From Emticicia oligotrophica DSM 17448 (GTDB lineage: Bacteria > Bacteroidota > Bacteroidia > Cytophagales > Spirosomataceae), in the NCBI RefSeq assembly GCF_000263195.1, contig NC_018748.1, positions 3,100,001 to 3,164,000 on the forward strand: 64,000 bases of DNA. Reading direction: 5' to 3'. The translations under genes and the position numbers were made by a program. Each line of letters begins with the position of its first letter. Position 1 is the first letter of the stretch. The notes beneath the pieces are model-generated. The model searched no databases and had not been told where the DNA came from. It saw nothing but the letters and a program-made list of their open reading frames with translations. Positions 25,911 through 34,925 of the stretch are shown piece after piece.

Positions 25911-27554
25911 ATGATATCTTTCAAAAAGACATTCTTTTCGAGTAGCCTCCTTTTTGCTACCCTTTCTTTCTCTTATGCACAGAGGTCTTCCGCCGATTTA
26001 ATTGTGCATAATGCAGTAGTTTACACCGTTGATAATCAGTTTATGAAAGCAGAAGCTTTTGCCGTAAAAGATGGTAAGTTTTTAGCTACTGGTACATCGA
26101 AAGAAATCTTAGAAAAATACAATGCAAAACAAAAAGTTGATGCCAAAGGTAAAGCTGTTTTTCCCGGCTTATATGACCCACACAGCCATTTTATGGGATT
26201 AGGGCAAATGCTCAGTCAGTGTGATTTGGTTGATACTGAATCTTATGAAGAAATTGTCGAGCGTTTGAAAAAATTTGCTGTACAGCATCCAGAAAACCAA
26301 TGGATTATCGGGCGAGGATGGGACCAAAATGACTGGAAAAATAAAGAATTTCCAACAAAAGATTTATTAGATAAAGCATTTCCAAATAAGCCAGTGATGC
26401 TTACTCGCATTGATGGACATGCTTTATTGGTTAATTCTAAAGCCATAAGTTTAGCTAAAATTTCGCCTTCCAGTAAAGTAGATGGAGGTTTGGTAGAAGT
26501 AAAAAATGGACAACTAACGGGTATTTTAGTAGATAATGCCATGGGATTGGTTCGACGTGTAGTTCCAAAGCCAACCGAAGCAGAAAGTAGAAAAATGCTA
26601 TTAAATGCTCAAAAAGAATGTTTTAAAAATGGTTTAACTACTGTTTCAGATGCTGGTCTAAATCAAGATGATATCGATTTGATTGATAAAATGAATAAGG
26701 AGGGAAGCCTAAAGATTAGAAACTATGTGATGGTTTCTTTAGGCATTCGCAATCTTGATTATTTTATCAAGAAAGGTATTTATAAAACCGACCGACTAAA
26801 TGTTCGCTCGTTCAAACTTTATGCCGATGGTGCTTTAGGGTCTCGTGGAGCTTGCTTATTAAAACCTTACAGCGATGCACCAGATAAAACTGGATTTCTA
26901 CTCCTTAGTGCTGCTGAATTAGAAAGAAGTCTTACGCAGATTTATAACTCTGATTTTCAAGCAAATACGCACTGTATTGGTGATTCTGCTAATCGTCTGA
27001 TTTTAGATATTTATGGGAAATTATTGAAAACCAAGAATAATCGTCGTTGGAGAATTGAGCATTGTCAAGTAGTAGATAACAACGATGTGCCAAAGTTTGG
27101 GCAATTTTCGGTTATTCCATCTATTCAGGCTACCCACGCCACTTCTGATATGTACTGGGCAGATGAGCGTTTAGGCGATGTACGAGTAAAAACTGCCTAT
27201 GCTTTCCAAGATTTGTTAAAACAAAATGGAGTAGTAGCCAATGGAAGTGATTTTCCAGTTGAATTTGTTAATCCGCTCTATGGTTTTCATTCGGCTGTTG
27301 CTCGCCAAGATGCCAAAAATTACCCAGAAGGTGGCTTTCAAATGGAAAATGCCCTTACTCGTGAGCAAGCCCTTCGTGCCATGACAATTTGGAGTGCCTA
27401 TGCAAATTTTGAAGAAAAAGAGCGTGGTAGCATTGAGGCAGGAAAAATGGCTGATTTTGTCATTCTTGAAGATGATATTATGCTTGCACCCAAAGAAAAA
27501 CTTCGTAATGTGAAAGTATTGAATACATTTGTTGGCGGAGAAAAAGTATTTTAA
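25911..27554 (+). CDS. Exported amidohydrolase (YtcJ-like, Amidohydro_3)
   Basis: A 547-residue protein with a signal peptide (residues 1-23, ending SYA-Q). It has the amidohydrolase superfamily architecture of the YtcJ/N-substituted formamide deformylase type: metal-ligand motif DPHSHF near the start, LYADGALGSRGACLL, NTHCIGDSANRLILD, RIEHCQVV and ANGSDFPVEF. Predicted to hydrolyse an amide or cyclic substrate in the periplasm; the substrate is unknown. The gene stands alone after the mltG terminator and before a repeat-rich gap. Confidence 0.87.
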   Translation: MISFKKTFFSSSLLFATLSFSYAQRSSADLIVHNAVVYTVDNQFMKAEAFAVKDGKFLATGTSKEILEKYNAKQKVDAKGKAVFPGLYDPHSHFMGLGQMLSQCDLVDTESYEEIVERLKKFAVQHPENQWIIGRGWDQNDWKNKEFPTKDLLDKAFPNKPVMLTRIDGHALLVNSKAISLAKISPSSKVDGGLVEVKNGQLTGILVDNAMGLVRRVVPKPTEAESRKMLLNAQKECFKNGLTTVSDAGLNQDDIDLIDKMNKEGSLKIRNYVMVSLGIRNLDYFIKKGIYKTDRLNVRSFKLYADGALGSRGACLLKPYSDAPDKTGFLLLSAAELERSLTQIYNSDFQANTHCIGDSANRLILDIYGKLLKTKNNRRWRIEHCQVVDNNDVPKFGQFSVIPSIQATHATSDMYWADERLGDVRVKTAYAFQDLLKQNGVVANGSDFPVEFVNPLYGFHSAVARQDAKNYPEGGFQMENALTREQALRAMTIWSAYANFEEKERGSIEAGKMADFVILEDDIMLAPKEKLRNVKVLNTFVGGEKVF

Positions 27555-27609
27555 GCTAGCAAATTCAAATTGATTGAACGTGGCGTGGTACGACTTTTAA
27601 GATAAAACT

Positions 27610-27698
27610 GTCCCTCTGGGACTAAATATCGGTAGAAAGGTTGGGCTCCCCCAAAACGAGTTCCATAGGAACGACCTATTTAGTCGTTCCTATGGAAC
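27610..27698. repeat. Complex inverted-repeat element in the 471-base gap
   Basis: A perfect 16-base inverted repeat (27660-27675 with 27683-27698) encloses a 7-base loop. Just to its left, GTCCCTCTGGGAC (27610-27622) forms another hairpin and GACTAAAT (27620-27627) is complementary to ATTTAGTC inside the main loop. The gap 27555-28025 holds no convincing gene: the rest is AT-rich sequence with two further palindromes. Confidence 0.7.
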
Positions 27699-27749
27699 TT
27701 AAAATTGAAAAAAACACTATTTACTACCTAGTGTTGGCCGACAATATTT

Positions 27750-27770
27750 GACCCTTAACAGGGTCTTTTT
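27750..27770 (+). terminator. Weak terminator-like hairpin
   Basis: GACCC, TTAACA, GGGTC then TTTTT. The stem is only 5 bases but GC-rich, and the T run fits. It is 195 bases past the amidohydrolase stop, so the link is uncertain. Confidence 0.4.
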
Positions 27771-27911
27771 AATATGACAGGATAACTCATTTAATTTTAA
27801 AGTGTCTGCAAAAACATTAAATTCTTATTAATTTGCCAGTAAAATCTACATTTAATGTAATAAATAAGCGAAGTGACTGTTTAGAAACATAATATGTGAT
27901 TCGACTATTTG

Positions 27912-27977
27912 ACTGAATTTATTCAGTTTACAAGAAAATAGCCCTTTGTTCAATTAATCACTGAATTTATTCAGTGA
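27912..27977 (+). promoter_or_regulatory. Two palindromic sites upstream of the phosphatase gene
   Basis: ACTGAATTTATTCAGT at 27912-27927 and the longer TCACTGAATTTATTCAGTGA at 27958-27977 share the same 16-base palindrome, with centres 48 bases apart. They stand 50-110 bases ahead of the LMW phosphatase gene and may be operator sites. Confidence 0.45.
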
Positions 27978-28025
27978 TTATAATGTAAATTAAAAGAAAC
28001 TCCATAATTATTAAATTAAATCCTG

Positions 28026-28529
28026 ATGATAAAAGTACTTTTTGTGTGTTTAGGCAATATTTGCCGTTCGCCAATAGCAGAGGCTACCTTTAGAGAAATA
28101 GTTAAACAAAAAGGGTTGGCTGATAAAATTGAATGTGATTCGGCTGGAACTGCAGGTTATCATATTGGCCAGCTTCCTGACCACCGTACGATGAAGAATG
28201 CAGAAAAACACGGACTAAAATTGACTCACAAAGGCCGAAAAATTTCACTAACAGATTTAGATGATTTTAACCATATTGTGGTGATGGATGAACAAAATTT
28301 TGAGGATGTATATGAGTTATATTATAAAACTAAGCATCAACCACCGGCGGCTGAAAAGGTATTTTTGCTGCGTGACCACGACCCCGAAACCCGTGGGATA
28401 AAAGAAGTGCCAGACCCATACTATGAATCTGAACCATTTTTTGAGGAAGTGTATCAAATTGTGTGGAGGAGCAACGAAGTACTGGTAGAGCATTTAATAG
28501 ATAAATATCATTTGTTGGCAACAGACTAA
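28026..28529 (+). CDS. Low-molecular-weight protein tyrosine phosphatase
   Basis: A 167-residue protein with the P-loop CLGNICRS (C8 nucleophile, R14) at the N-terminus and the general-acid loop DPYYE (in KEVPDPYYESEPFF, about 135-148). Length and motifs are normal for the family. It may regulate tyrosine-phosphorylated proteins, as in capsule systems, but no kinase partner is adjacent. The start overlaps nothing; the stop overlaps the next start (TAATG). Two palindromes sit in its upstream region. Confidence 0.92.
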   Translation: MIKVLFVCLGNICRSPIAEATFREIVKQKGLADKIECDSAGTAGYHIGQLPDHRTMKNAEKHGLKLTHKGRKISLTDLDDFNHIVVMDEQNFEDVYELYYKTKHQPPAAEKVFLLRDHDPETRGIKEVPDPYYESEPFFEEVYQIVWRSNEVLVEHLIDKYHLLATD

Positions 28530-29056
28530 TGAATCTTGCTGAAATTCTTCAACAAAGGTATTCTAAAGTGAATATCACAAAAATAACCAACTGGATTGGG
28601 GTAGATTCCCAACGTTTTGACCAGTTGGTTCAACTTTTTCTACAAGATGATTATGTAACATCCCAACAAGCATCGTGGGCTTTAAGCCATTGTATCGAAG
28701 CTTATCCTTCTTTAATTGAGCCTTATTATGTGGTATTTATCAATAAAATCGAAGATGATAATTTGAGCGATACTGCTAAGCGAAATATTATTCGAATGTG
28801 GCAATTTGCTGATATTCCCGATACATTTCAAGGAGCTATTTATGATATTTGTTTTCGATATTTGTCAAGCACAGAGGCAGTTGCGATAATTGCCTTTTCG
28901 ATTACGGTTTGCCACAATATTAGTTTGAAAATTCCAGAACTTAAAACCGAACTTCGTTTAACTCTCGAGGACCTTCTACTAAAGCACCAAGAGGGTGGCT
29001 CTCCAGCCATTAAAAGTAGAGCTAAGAACATTTTAGCTAAAATGAAAAAAAAATGA
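28529..29056 (+). CDS. Helical protein of unknown function, coupled to the phosphatase
   Basis: A 175-residue predicted all-alpha protein without signal peptide or membrane span. Its sequence has HEAT/ARM-like helix pairs (SQQASWALSHCIEAYPSLIEPYY, DTAKRNIIRMWQFADIP) and a basic C-terminal end (SRAKNILAKMKKK). The ATG overlaps the phosphatase stop by one base, which suggests translational coupling. No known function; it could act as a partner or adaptor of the phosphatase. Confidence 0.75.
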   Translation: MNLAEILQQRYSKVNITKITNWIGVDSQRFDQLVQLFLQDDYVTSQQASWALSHCIEAYPSLIEPYYVVFINKIEDDNLSDTAKRNIIRMWQFADIPDTFQGAIYDICFRYLSSTEAVAIIAFSITVCHNISLKIPELKTELRLTLEDLLLKHQEGGSPAIKSRAKNILAKMKKK

Positions 29057-29171
29057 CTAAATTTGGGGAATTAAATAACCAAAGAATTTAGTACAATCTC
29101 GTATGTTTCTTCGCCTCTTTCATACGATTCGCTTTAATAAAATTCCTCTTTAGAGGCAGGGGGTCTAACTT

Positions 29172-30707
29172 ATGAACAAGAAAGTAGTCTTAATTATCCT
29201 TGATGGATGGGGTATCCCCAAAAAAGGAGAAGAATGGCGTTCGGCAATCGAAGCAGCCAATGTTCCATATTTCAGAAAACTCATGAGCGAATATCCAAAT
29301 AGCACGCTTGAAGCATGCGGTCGTGCGGTAGGTTTACCAAACGGACAAATGGGTAACTCAGAGGTAGGACACATGAATTTAGGAGCAGGACGTGTAGTTT
29401 ACCAAGAATTAGAGAAGATAAATATTGCCGTTGAAGAAGGTAAATTGGCGAAAGAACCAGTACTTGTCGAGGCTTTTGAATATGCCAAAAACAATGGCAA
29501 GAAAGTACACTTTATAGGTTTAGTTTCTGATGGTGGCGTGCATTCACATATCTTCCACGTGAAAGGATTAGTGCAAGCAGCAGCAGATTATGGTCTTTCA
29601 GATGTGTATGTGCATGCCTTTACTGACGGACGTGATTGTGACCCAAAAAGTGGAAAAGGATTCTTAGCCGACTTACAAGCTACGCTTGATACAACAGGTG
29701 GAAAATTAGCTTCGGTTACTGGTCGTTATTACGCTATGGACCGCGATAAACGTTGGGAACGAGTGAAACTTACTTATGATGTAATGGTGAATGGCGTAGC
29801 AGATACTAAAATTGCCATTGGTGAACTAACAGACACGATTCAAAAATCTTATGAAGAAAATGTAACGGATGAATTTTTGAAACCAATTGTTATCACTGAA
29901 AATGGTGCTCCAGTAGCTACTATTGCAGAAGGTGATGTGGTGATGTGTTTCAATTTCCGTACTGACCGTGGTCGTGAAATTACTGAGGTACTTACACAAA
30001 AAGACTTTCCTGATTTCGGAATGAAAGCCTTGAATTTGTATTACCTTACAATGACTAATTACGATGAAACCTATAAAAATGTAAAGGTTATTTACGAAAA
30101 AGATAACTTAAACAACACATTGGGTGAAGTATTAGAAAGAGCTAAGAAAAAACAAATTCGTATTGCTGAAACGGAGAAATACCCACACGTAACATTCTTC
30201 TTTTCGGGCGGACACGAACAACCGTTTGTTGGAGAAAGCCGCTTACTTTGCCCATCGCCGAAAGACGTAGCAACTTATGACCTAAAACCACAAATGGCAG
30301 CTTATGATATTGATAATGCTATCTTGCCAGAATTAGAAAAAGGAGAAGTAGATTTTGTTTGCTTAAACTTTGCTAATCCTGATATGGTGGGTCATACAGG
30401 TGTTTTTGAAGCAGTAGTAACTGCAGTTGAAGCAGTTGATAAATGTTTAGAACAAGTAGTAGAAACTGGCTTGGCTAATGGCTATACTTCAATTGTGATT
30501 GCTGACCACGGTAATGCAGATTACATGATTAATGATGATAAAACACCAAATACGCAGCACTCGTTGAATCTTGTGCCATGTATTGTGGTTGATAAGAATG
30601 ACCGTTTTGATGTAAAAGATGGAAAGTTAGGAGATATTGCTCCCACGATTCTTAAACTAATGGGTGTAGAGATTCCAGCGGAAATGACAGGAAATGTTTT
30701 GATTTAA
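29172..30707 (+). CDS. gpmI: 2,3-bisphosphoglycerate-independent phosphoglycerate mutase
   Basis: A 511-residue enzyme. The metal-binding D11 in LDGWG, the catalytic serine S63 in GNSEVGH, the HAFTDGRDCDPKSG substrate segment, and the C-terminal HGNADYM motif are intact. It interconverts 3- and 2-phosphoglycerate using Mn2+ and is a core glycolysis enzyme. Length is normal. The upstream region holds a small stem (29099-29105 with 29121-29127). Confidence 0.97.
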   Translation: MNKKVVLIILDGWGIPKKGEEWRSAIEAANVPYFRKLMSEYPNSTLEACGRAVGLPNGQMGNSEVGHMNLGAGRVVYQELEKINIAVEEGKLAKEPVLVEAFEYAKNNGKKVHFIGLVSDGGVHSHIFHVKGLVQAAADYGLSDVYVHAFTDGRDCDPKSGKGFLADLQATLDTTGGKLASVTGRYYAMDRDKRWERVKLTYDVMVNGVADTKIAIGELTDTIQKSYEENVTDEFLKPIVITENGAPVATIAEGDVVMCFNFRTDRGREITEVLTQKDFPDFGMKALNLYYLTMTNYDETYKNVKVIYEKDNLNNTLGEVLERAKKKQIRIAETEKYPHVTFFFSGGHEQPFVGESRLLCPSPKDVATYDLKPQMAAYDIDNAILPELEKGEVDFVCLNFANPDMVGHTGVFEAVVTAVEAVDKCLEQVVETGLANGYTSIVIADHGNADYMINDDKTPNTQHSLNLVPCIVVDKNDRFDVKDGKLGDIAPTILKLMGVEIPAEMTGNVLI

Positions 30708-30718
30708 TTCCTATAAAA

Positions 30719-30751
30719 AAGGAAGTCTTCACTTTAAGCGAAGACTTCCTT
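30719..30751. terminator. Bidirectional terminator between gpmI and tig
   Basis: 12-base perfect stem (30719-30730 with 30740-30751) with a 9-base loop, preceded by a run of A residues. It serves gpmI (+) and tig (-). Confidence 0.87.
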
Positions 30752-30776
30752 AATATTCCCCTTAAAGAGAATAAAA

Positions 30777-32120
30777 TTAAGCGTAAACTTTTTCTGCTAC
30801 TTTGTTGAACTCATCAACATTTACAGTTTTGCTTTCTACTTTAACCGCTGATTTCAAGAACTCACGTACTTTTCTTCCGAATGCACGGTCTGTATAACGA
30901 CGTACTGCTCCATCTTTGTTTTCTTTCAAAGTTTTACGAGCCATTTGGTCAATCATTTCTTCTAAACCTTCGTAAGAGTAAGCACCGAAGTAATTTCTCA
31001 TTTCAGCTTTTACTTCTTCCAAAATATCGTTGTATTCTAATTTGATGTCGTTATTGGCAGCAACTTCGTTACGAATTAAATCCATTCGAAGCCCTTTCGC
31101 AAAAGCATCATAATCTTTCTCGATATCTTCTACTGTAAATTTACCTTCGTTGATGTTAAACAACCATCTTTTCAAGAACTCATCAGGAAGTTCGATTGAA
31201 ACGCTATCTAATAATGTTTTTTCAACTTCAAAATCTAATAAATAAGCACTTTCACGAGCGTAATTTTCAGCAATAATTTTTGCAATCTCAGCTCTAAATT
31301 CTTCTTCGTTGCTTACTTTTCCTTGTCCAAGAGCTTTGTCAAACAATTCTTGGTCAAGTTCAGAAGCCGCTACACGCGTAATCTTCTCAACTGTTAATTC
31401 AAATTCTCCACTCAATGTTGCAGCTTCTTCTTCAGGTTTGCCAGTAGCAAATCCTAAATCTTTAGTATTACTGAAGATTGATTGGATATCAAATTTTACA
31501 CTGCTTCCTTTCTCCAAACCTTTGAAGATGTGTGCAGATTCCTCTTTCACACGGTCAGTTGGGAAAGTAGCATCTTTCACTTCAAAGCTAGTTGCTTCTT
31601 GTTTCAAAGTGCCAAAAATCATATCACCTGCTTCTACTTCTTCCACTTCAGCATCTTTACCAAAACGCTTACGTACGTCTTCGATAGCCTCATTGATTTT
31701 ATCTTCAGTAGGCGTGATTTCGTAAGTAGTAATTGCTGGAACAGCAGCTAAATCTACAGTAAAATCAGACGCAGTACCAATTTCATATTCAAAAGTAAAT
31801 TCTTTTTGGTTATCCCAGTCAATATTTTGGGCTGCATCGTTGTCAGGCATTGGGTCACCAACTACACGAAGTTTATTGTTAGCGATATAATCATTAACAG
31901 TTTTTGAAACCATATTGATTACTTCATCAACTAAAATACTTTTGCCGTGAAGCTTTTGAATATACTCTTTCGGAACCATTCCTGGGCGAAAGCCTTTGAT
32001 TTGAGCGGTCTTGCTGTATTGTTTGATTTTTTTATCAACCTCTGGCTTATAGTCAGCTTCTGTGAGGGTAACTTTCAATTTGCCTTGAGTAGAAGAAATT
32101 CTATCTAATGTAGTTTCCAT
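30777..32120 (-). CDS. tig: Trigger factor (ribosome-associated chaperone and peptidyl-prolyl isomerase)
   Basis: A 447-residue protein with the ribosome-binding N-terminal domain including the signature GFRPGMVPKEYIQKLHGK (about 43-60), a reduced FKBP-like domain and the helical C-terminal domain. It binds nascent chains at the ribosome exit tunnel. The Bacteroidota trigger factor has a divergent FKBP region, as here. A TACCTTTG -7 box lies at 32230-32237, but no clear -33 element. The tRNA-Leu terminator lies just upstream, so it has its own transcription unit. Confidence 0.93.
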   Translation of the reverse strand: METTLDRISSTQGKLKVTLTEADYKPEVDKKIKQYSKTAQIKGFRPGMVPKEYIQKLHGKSILVDEVINMVSKTVNDYIANNKLRVVGDPMPDNDAAQNIDWDNQKEFTFEYEIGTASDFTVDLAAVPAITTYEITPTEDKINEAIEDVRKRFGKDAEVEEVEAGDMIFGTLKQEATSFEVKDATFPTDRVKEESAHIFKGLEKGSSVKFDIQSIFSNTKDLGFATGKPEEEAATLSGEFELTVEKITRVAASELDQELFDKALGQGKVSNEEEFRAEIAKIIAENYARESAYLLDFEVEKTLLDSVSIELPDEFLKRWLFNINEGKFTVEDIEKDYDAFAKGLRMDLIRNEVAANNDIKLEYNDILEEVKAEMRNYFGAYSYEGLEEMIDQMARKTLKENKDGAVRRYTDRAFGRKVREFLKSAVKVESKTVNVDEFNKVAEKVYA

Positions 32121-32256
32121 TTAGGATTATTTTGATTTTTCGGCCTCTAGCGATAAGCCATCGGCTTTTGCTTTAAAAAGATTTCTAAATTTTTGAAAAA
32201 AGGCTTTAGGCAAAGCCAAGTGCCACACCCAAAGGTAAATGGCAAGTACATAACCT

Positions 32257-32294
32257 AAAAAACCCCCTAACCAAGCAAGGTTCAGAGGGTTTTT
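32257..32294 (-). terminator. Terminator after tRNA-Leu
   Basis: On the minus strand, CCCTCTGAACC, a short loop and GGTTAGGGGG form an imperfect stem followed by TTTTTT. It begins right after the tRNA 3' end. Confidence 0.7.
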
Positions 32295-32299
32295 CTTCG

Positions 32300-32381
32300 T
32301 ACGGGCGGAGGGACTCGAACCCCCACGCCTTGCGGCACCAGATCCTAAGTCTGGCACGTCTACCAATTTCGCCACGCCCGC
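32300..32381 (-). tRNA. tRNA-Leu (anticodon UAG)
   Basis: An 82-base cloverleaf on the minus strand. Acceptor GCGGGCG pairs with CGCCCGU (first pair G-U), discriminator A, D-loop region GAAATTGGTAGAC, anticodon stem CCAGA-CTTAGGA-TCTGG with anticodon UAG, a long variable arm (TGCCGCAAGGCGT), and T arm GGGGGTTCGAGTCCCTC. The long variable arm is typical of leucine tRNA. CCA is not encoded. Confidence 0.96.
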
Positions 32382-32424
32382 ATTTCCATGACAATTCCGA
32401 ACTCGGTCGTTGTTGTTTGGGCTG

Positions 32425-32455
32425 CAAAGGTAGTGAGTATTTTTTATCTTGTCAA
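32425..32455 (-). promoter_or_regulatory. Promoter of tRNA-Leu
   Basis: On the minus strand TTG (32453-32455), a 20-base spacer and TACCTTTG (32425-32432), which is a close match to the Bacteroidota consensus, about 40 bases before the tRNA 5' end. Confidence 0.75.
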
Positions 32456-32545
32456 TAGATGTATAGAAAATATTTTATTTTTTTTTGAGAATATATTTCC
32501 CCATATTCATCGAATATTTTAAGGTTGACTATTCTTGGAAAAATA

Positions 32546-32576
32546 TTTGTTCCTAAAAACTGAATTGTTAACTTAG
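32546..32576 (+). promoter_or_regulatory. Putative promoter of the RelA/SpoT gene
   Basis: TTTG at 32546-32549, a 19-base spacer and TAACTTAG (32569-32576), one mismatch from TAnnTTTG. It stands 44 bases before the start codon. Confidence 0.5.
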
Positions 32577-32608
32577 TGTTACGAAAATACAACAAACACA
32601 ATAAAGAA

Positions 32609-32614
32609 AGGAGG
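32609..32614 (+). promoter_or_regulatory. Strong Shine-Dalgarno sequence before GTG start
   Basis: AGGAGG is 5 bases before the GTG at 32620. Strong Shine-Dalgarno sequences are uncommon in this phylum; here it decides the start and may compensate for the GTG codon. Confidence 0.75.
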
Positions 32615-32619
32615 TCGCT

Positions 32620-34890
32620 GTGGTAGAACAAGATGTAAGCAATACAACCGAAGTAAGTCATCAAGGCTCAATGATTGATATAGAAAAAGAACGCAACGAA
32701 ATTTTATCTCGGTATCGCCAATTATTTAGAGCCGCCAAGCCAGTTCTTAAAGGAGATGACGCCCAAAAGATAAGAAAAGCATTTGATATTGCGGTTGAAG
32801 CTCATAAAGACATGCGACGTAAGTCGGGTGAGCCTTATATTTATCACCCACTTGAAGTAGCCTTGATTTGTGTGGAAGAAATAGGTCTGGGGGCTACTTC
32901 TATTATTTGTGCCTTATTGCACGATGTAGTAGAAGATACAGATATGACACTAAAAGATATCGAACAGGAGTTTGGTTCGAAAGTGGCTCGTATCATTGAT
33001 GGCCTTACGAAGATTTCAGGTAATTTCGAACAAGGAACTTCCGCTCAAGCTGAAAATTTTAGAAAAATGCTCCTTACACTTTCAGAAGATGTGAGGGTAA
33101 TTTTAATAAAACTCGCTGACCGCCTGCATAATATGCGTACGCTCGGCAGTATGGCTCGTAATTCACAACTAAAGATTGCCCACGAGACAATTTTCATATA
33201 TGCTCCATTGGCTCATCGTTTGGGGCTTTATAAAATTAAGTCAGAGCTTGAAGATTTATATTTAAAATATACTGAACCAGAAGTATATAAAGATATTGCT
33301 AATAAACTCAAAACTACTAAAGCTACTCGTGACCGCTTCATTGAGACTTTTATAAAGCCCCTTGAGAAAAAATTGCATGATGCCGGCATTGATTTTATTA
33401 TTAAAGGTCGCCCTAAGCATATCTATTCGATTTGGAATAAATTGAAACATCAAAAAAAGTCTTTTGAAGATATTTTTGATTTATTTGCTATTCGAGTCAT
33501 TTTGCAAGGAGTTTCAGCCGAAAAAGAAAAATCAGCTTGTTGGCAAGCGTATTCAATCGTAACAGATGAATATAAGCCTAATCCAGACCGCCTCAAAGAT
33601 TGGATATCTATTCCGAAAGCTAATGGCTATGAATCTTTGCATACAACAGTTATGAGCCACACTGGTCAATGGGTTGAAGTACAGATTCGTACCGAACGCA
33701 TGGACGAAATTTCGGAGCGAGGTTATGCAGCTCATTTTAAGTATAAAGGGAATGATACTTCAATGGAAGCCCCACTCGACCGTTGGATTAATCAAGTTCG
33801 AGAAACTTTAGAGTCGGGTGATAAATCAGCCATTGAGTTTTTGGAAGATTTTCGAGGAAATTTCTATAATGAAGAAGTATTTGTTTTTACACCAAAAGGA
33901 GATTTAAAGGTGCTCCGAAAAGGGGCAACAATTTTAGACTTTGCCTTTGAAATACATACGGATATTGGTAAGCGTTGTACGGCAGGGAAGGTAAATGGTC
34001 AATTGGTGCCTATAAGTTATGTGATGCAAAATGGTGATCAGATTGAGATTCTAACCACCAAAAACCAAAAACCATCAGAGGATTGGTTACGTTTCGTGAC
34101 AACCTCAAAAGCAAAGGCACGAATTAAGGATTTACTTAAAGAAGAAAATAAAATCTATTTCAGTGATGGAAAGGAAATTATTACAAAGAAGTTAAAAACA
34201 TTAGGCCTCGAAAATACCCTTGAAACGCTCAATCAGCTTCGAGCTTATTTCAATAAAAAAGATTATAATGATTTATATTATAGTTTTGGGAAGGGCTATA
34301 TTCAACCAGATGAAATTAAAAAGTTCAAGACTGAGCGTGAGGCTCGTTTGAATAAACAAGCTAAAATTGAGCTAGATAATAAGGCATTTTTAGATGCTAA
34401 AGCCTTTGAAAAAGAATTTAAGAAGGTAAAAGGGGTAGATACACTTTTTATTGGCGATGATTTACAAGAGATTGATTTTACACTGGCCAAATGCTGTAGC
34501 CCAATACCAGGAGATGATGTTTTTGGATTTTTGACCATTAATGAAGGAATCAAGATTCACCGTAACTCATGCCCCAATGCTCAGCAACTATTATCTCAGT
34601 ATGGAAATCGGGTTATAAAAGCTCGATGGTCATCTCAAGTCGCCAAAGCATTTGTCGCAACTATTCATCTCGATGGTCTTGACCGTATGGGAATGATTCA
34701 AGATATTTCTAAAGTAATTTCAAGCGAATTACATATAAATATGCGTTCTTTGGCGGTTGATACGAATGATGGTATATTTACAGGCGATATAAAACTTTAT
34801 ATTCAAGATACTCGCCACCTTGAAACCCTCATGCAAAAACTCAATGGCATTGAAGGCATGAATAAAGTAACACGCGTTGATTTAGAGTAA
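32620..34890 (+). CDS. Bifunctional (p)ppGpp synthetase/hydrolase (RelA/SpoT family)
   Basis: A 756-residue Rsh protein. The HD hydrolase domain has HP (76-77) and the HD dyad (101-102) in ALLHDVVEDTD, the synthetase domain has GRPKHIYSIWNKL and the YESLHTTVMSH segment, followed by a TGS domain (FVFTPKGDLKVL, about 425), a zinc-finger-like region with the CC motif in FTLAKCCSPIPGDD, and a C-terminal ACT domain. Both active sites look complete, so it is bifunctional. It controls the stringent response. The start is the GTG with a strong Shine-Dalgarno; the ATG at residue 18 is the alternative. Confidence 0.95.
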   Translation: MVEQDVSNTTEVSHQGSMIDIEKERNEILSRYRQLFRAAKPVLKGDDAQKIRKAFDIAVEAHKDMRRKSGEPYIYHPLEVALICVEEIGLGATSIICALLHDVVEDTDMTLKDIEQEFGSKVARIIDGLTKISGNFEQGTSAQAENFRKMLLTLSEDVRVILIKLADRLHNMRTLGSMARNSQLKIAHETIFIYAPLAHRLGLYKIKSELEDLYLKYTEPEVYKDIANKLKTTKATRDRFIETFIKPLEKKLHDAGIDFIIKGRPKHIYSIWNKLKHQKKSFEDIFDLFAIRVILQGVSAEKEKSACWQAYSIVTDEYKPNPDRLKDWISIPKANGYESLHTTVMSHTGQWVEVQIRTERMDEISERGYAAHFKYKGNDTSMEAPLDRWINQVRETLESGDKSAIEFLEDFRGNFYNEEVFVFTPKGDLKVLRKGATILDFAFEIHTDIGKRCTAGKVNGQLVPISYVMQNGDQIEILTTKNQKPSEDWLRFVTTSKAKARIKDLLKEENKIYFSDGKEIITKKLKTLGLENTLETLNQLRAYFNKKDYNDLYYSFGKGYIQPDEIKKFKTEREARLNKQAKIELDNKAFLDAKAFEKEFKKVKGVDTLFIGDDLQEIDFTLAKCCSPIPGDDVFGFLTINEGIKIHRNSCPNAQQLLSQYGNRVIKARWSSQVAKAFVATIHLDGLDRMGMIQDISKVISSELHINMRSLAVDTNDGIFTGDIKLYIQDTRHLETLMQKLNGIEGMNKVTRVDLE

Positions 34891-34925
34891 AATTAATACC
34901 CAAAAAGAAAAAATAACCTATTATA

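Noticed and set aside
27555-28025. Possible CRISPR or transposon remnant in the gap
   Set aside because: No regular spacer arrangement, no target-site duplication and no transposase remnant; only palindromes.
32127-32375. 82-residue frame overlapping tRNA-Leu
   Set aside because: Its start is inside the tRNA and its middle crosses the tRNA terminator; most of the reading is on structured RNA sequence.
32206-32427. 73-residue frame across tRNA-Leu
   Set aside because: It covers the whole tRNA and its leader in another frame; no protein-like composition.
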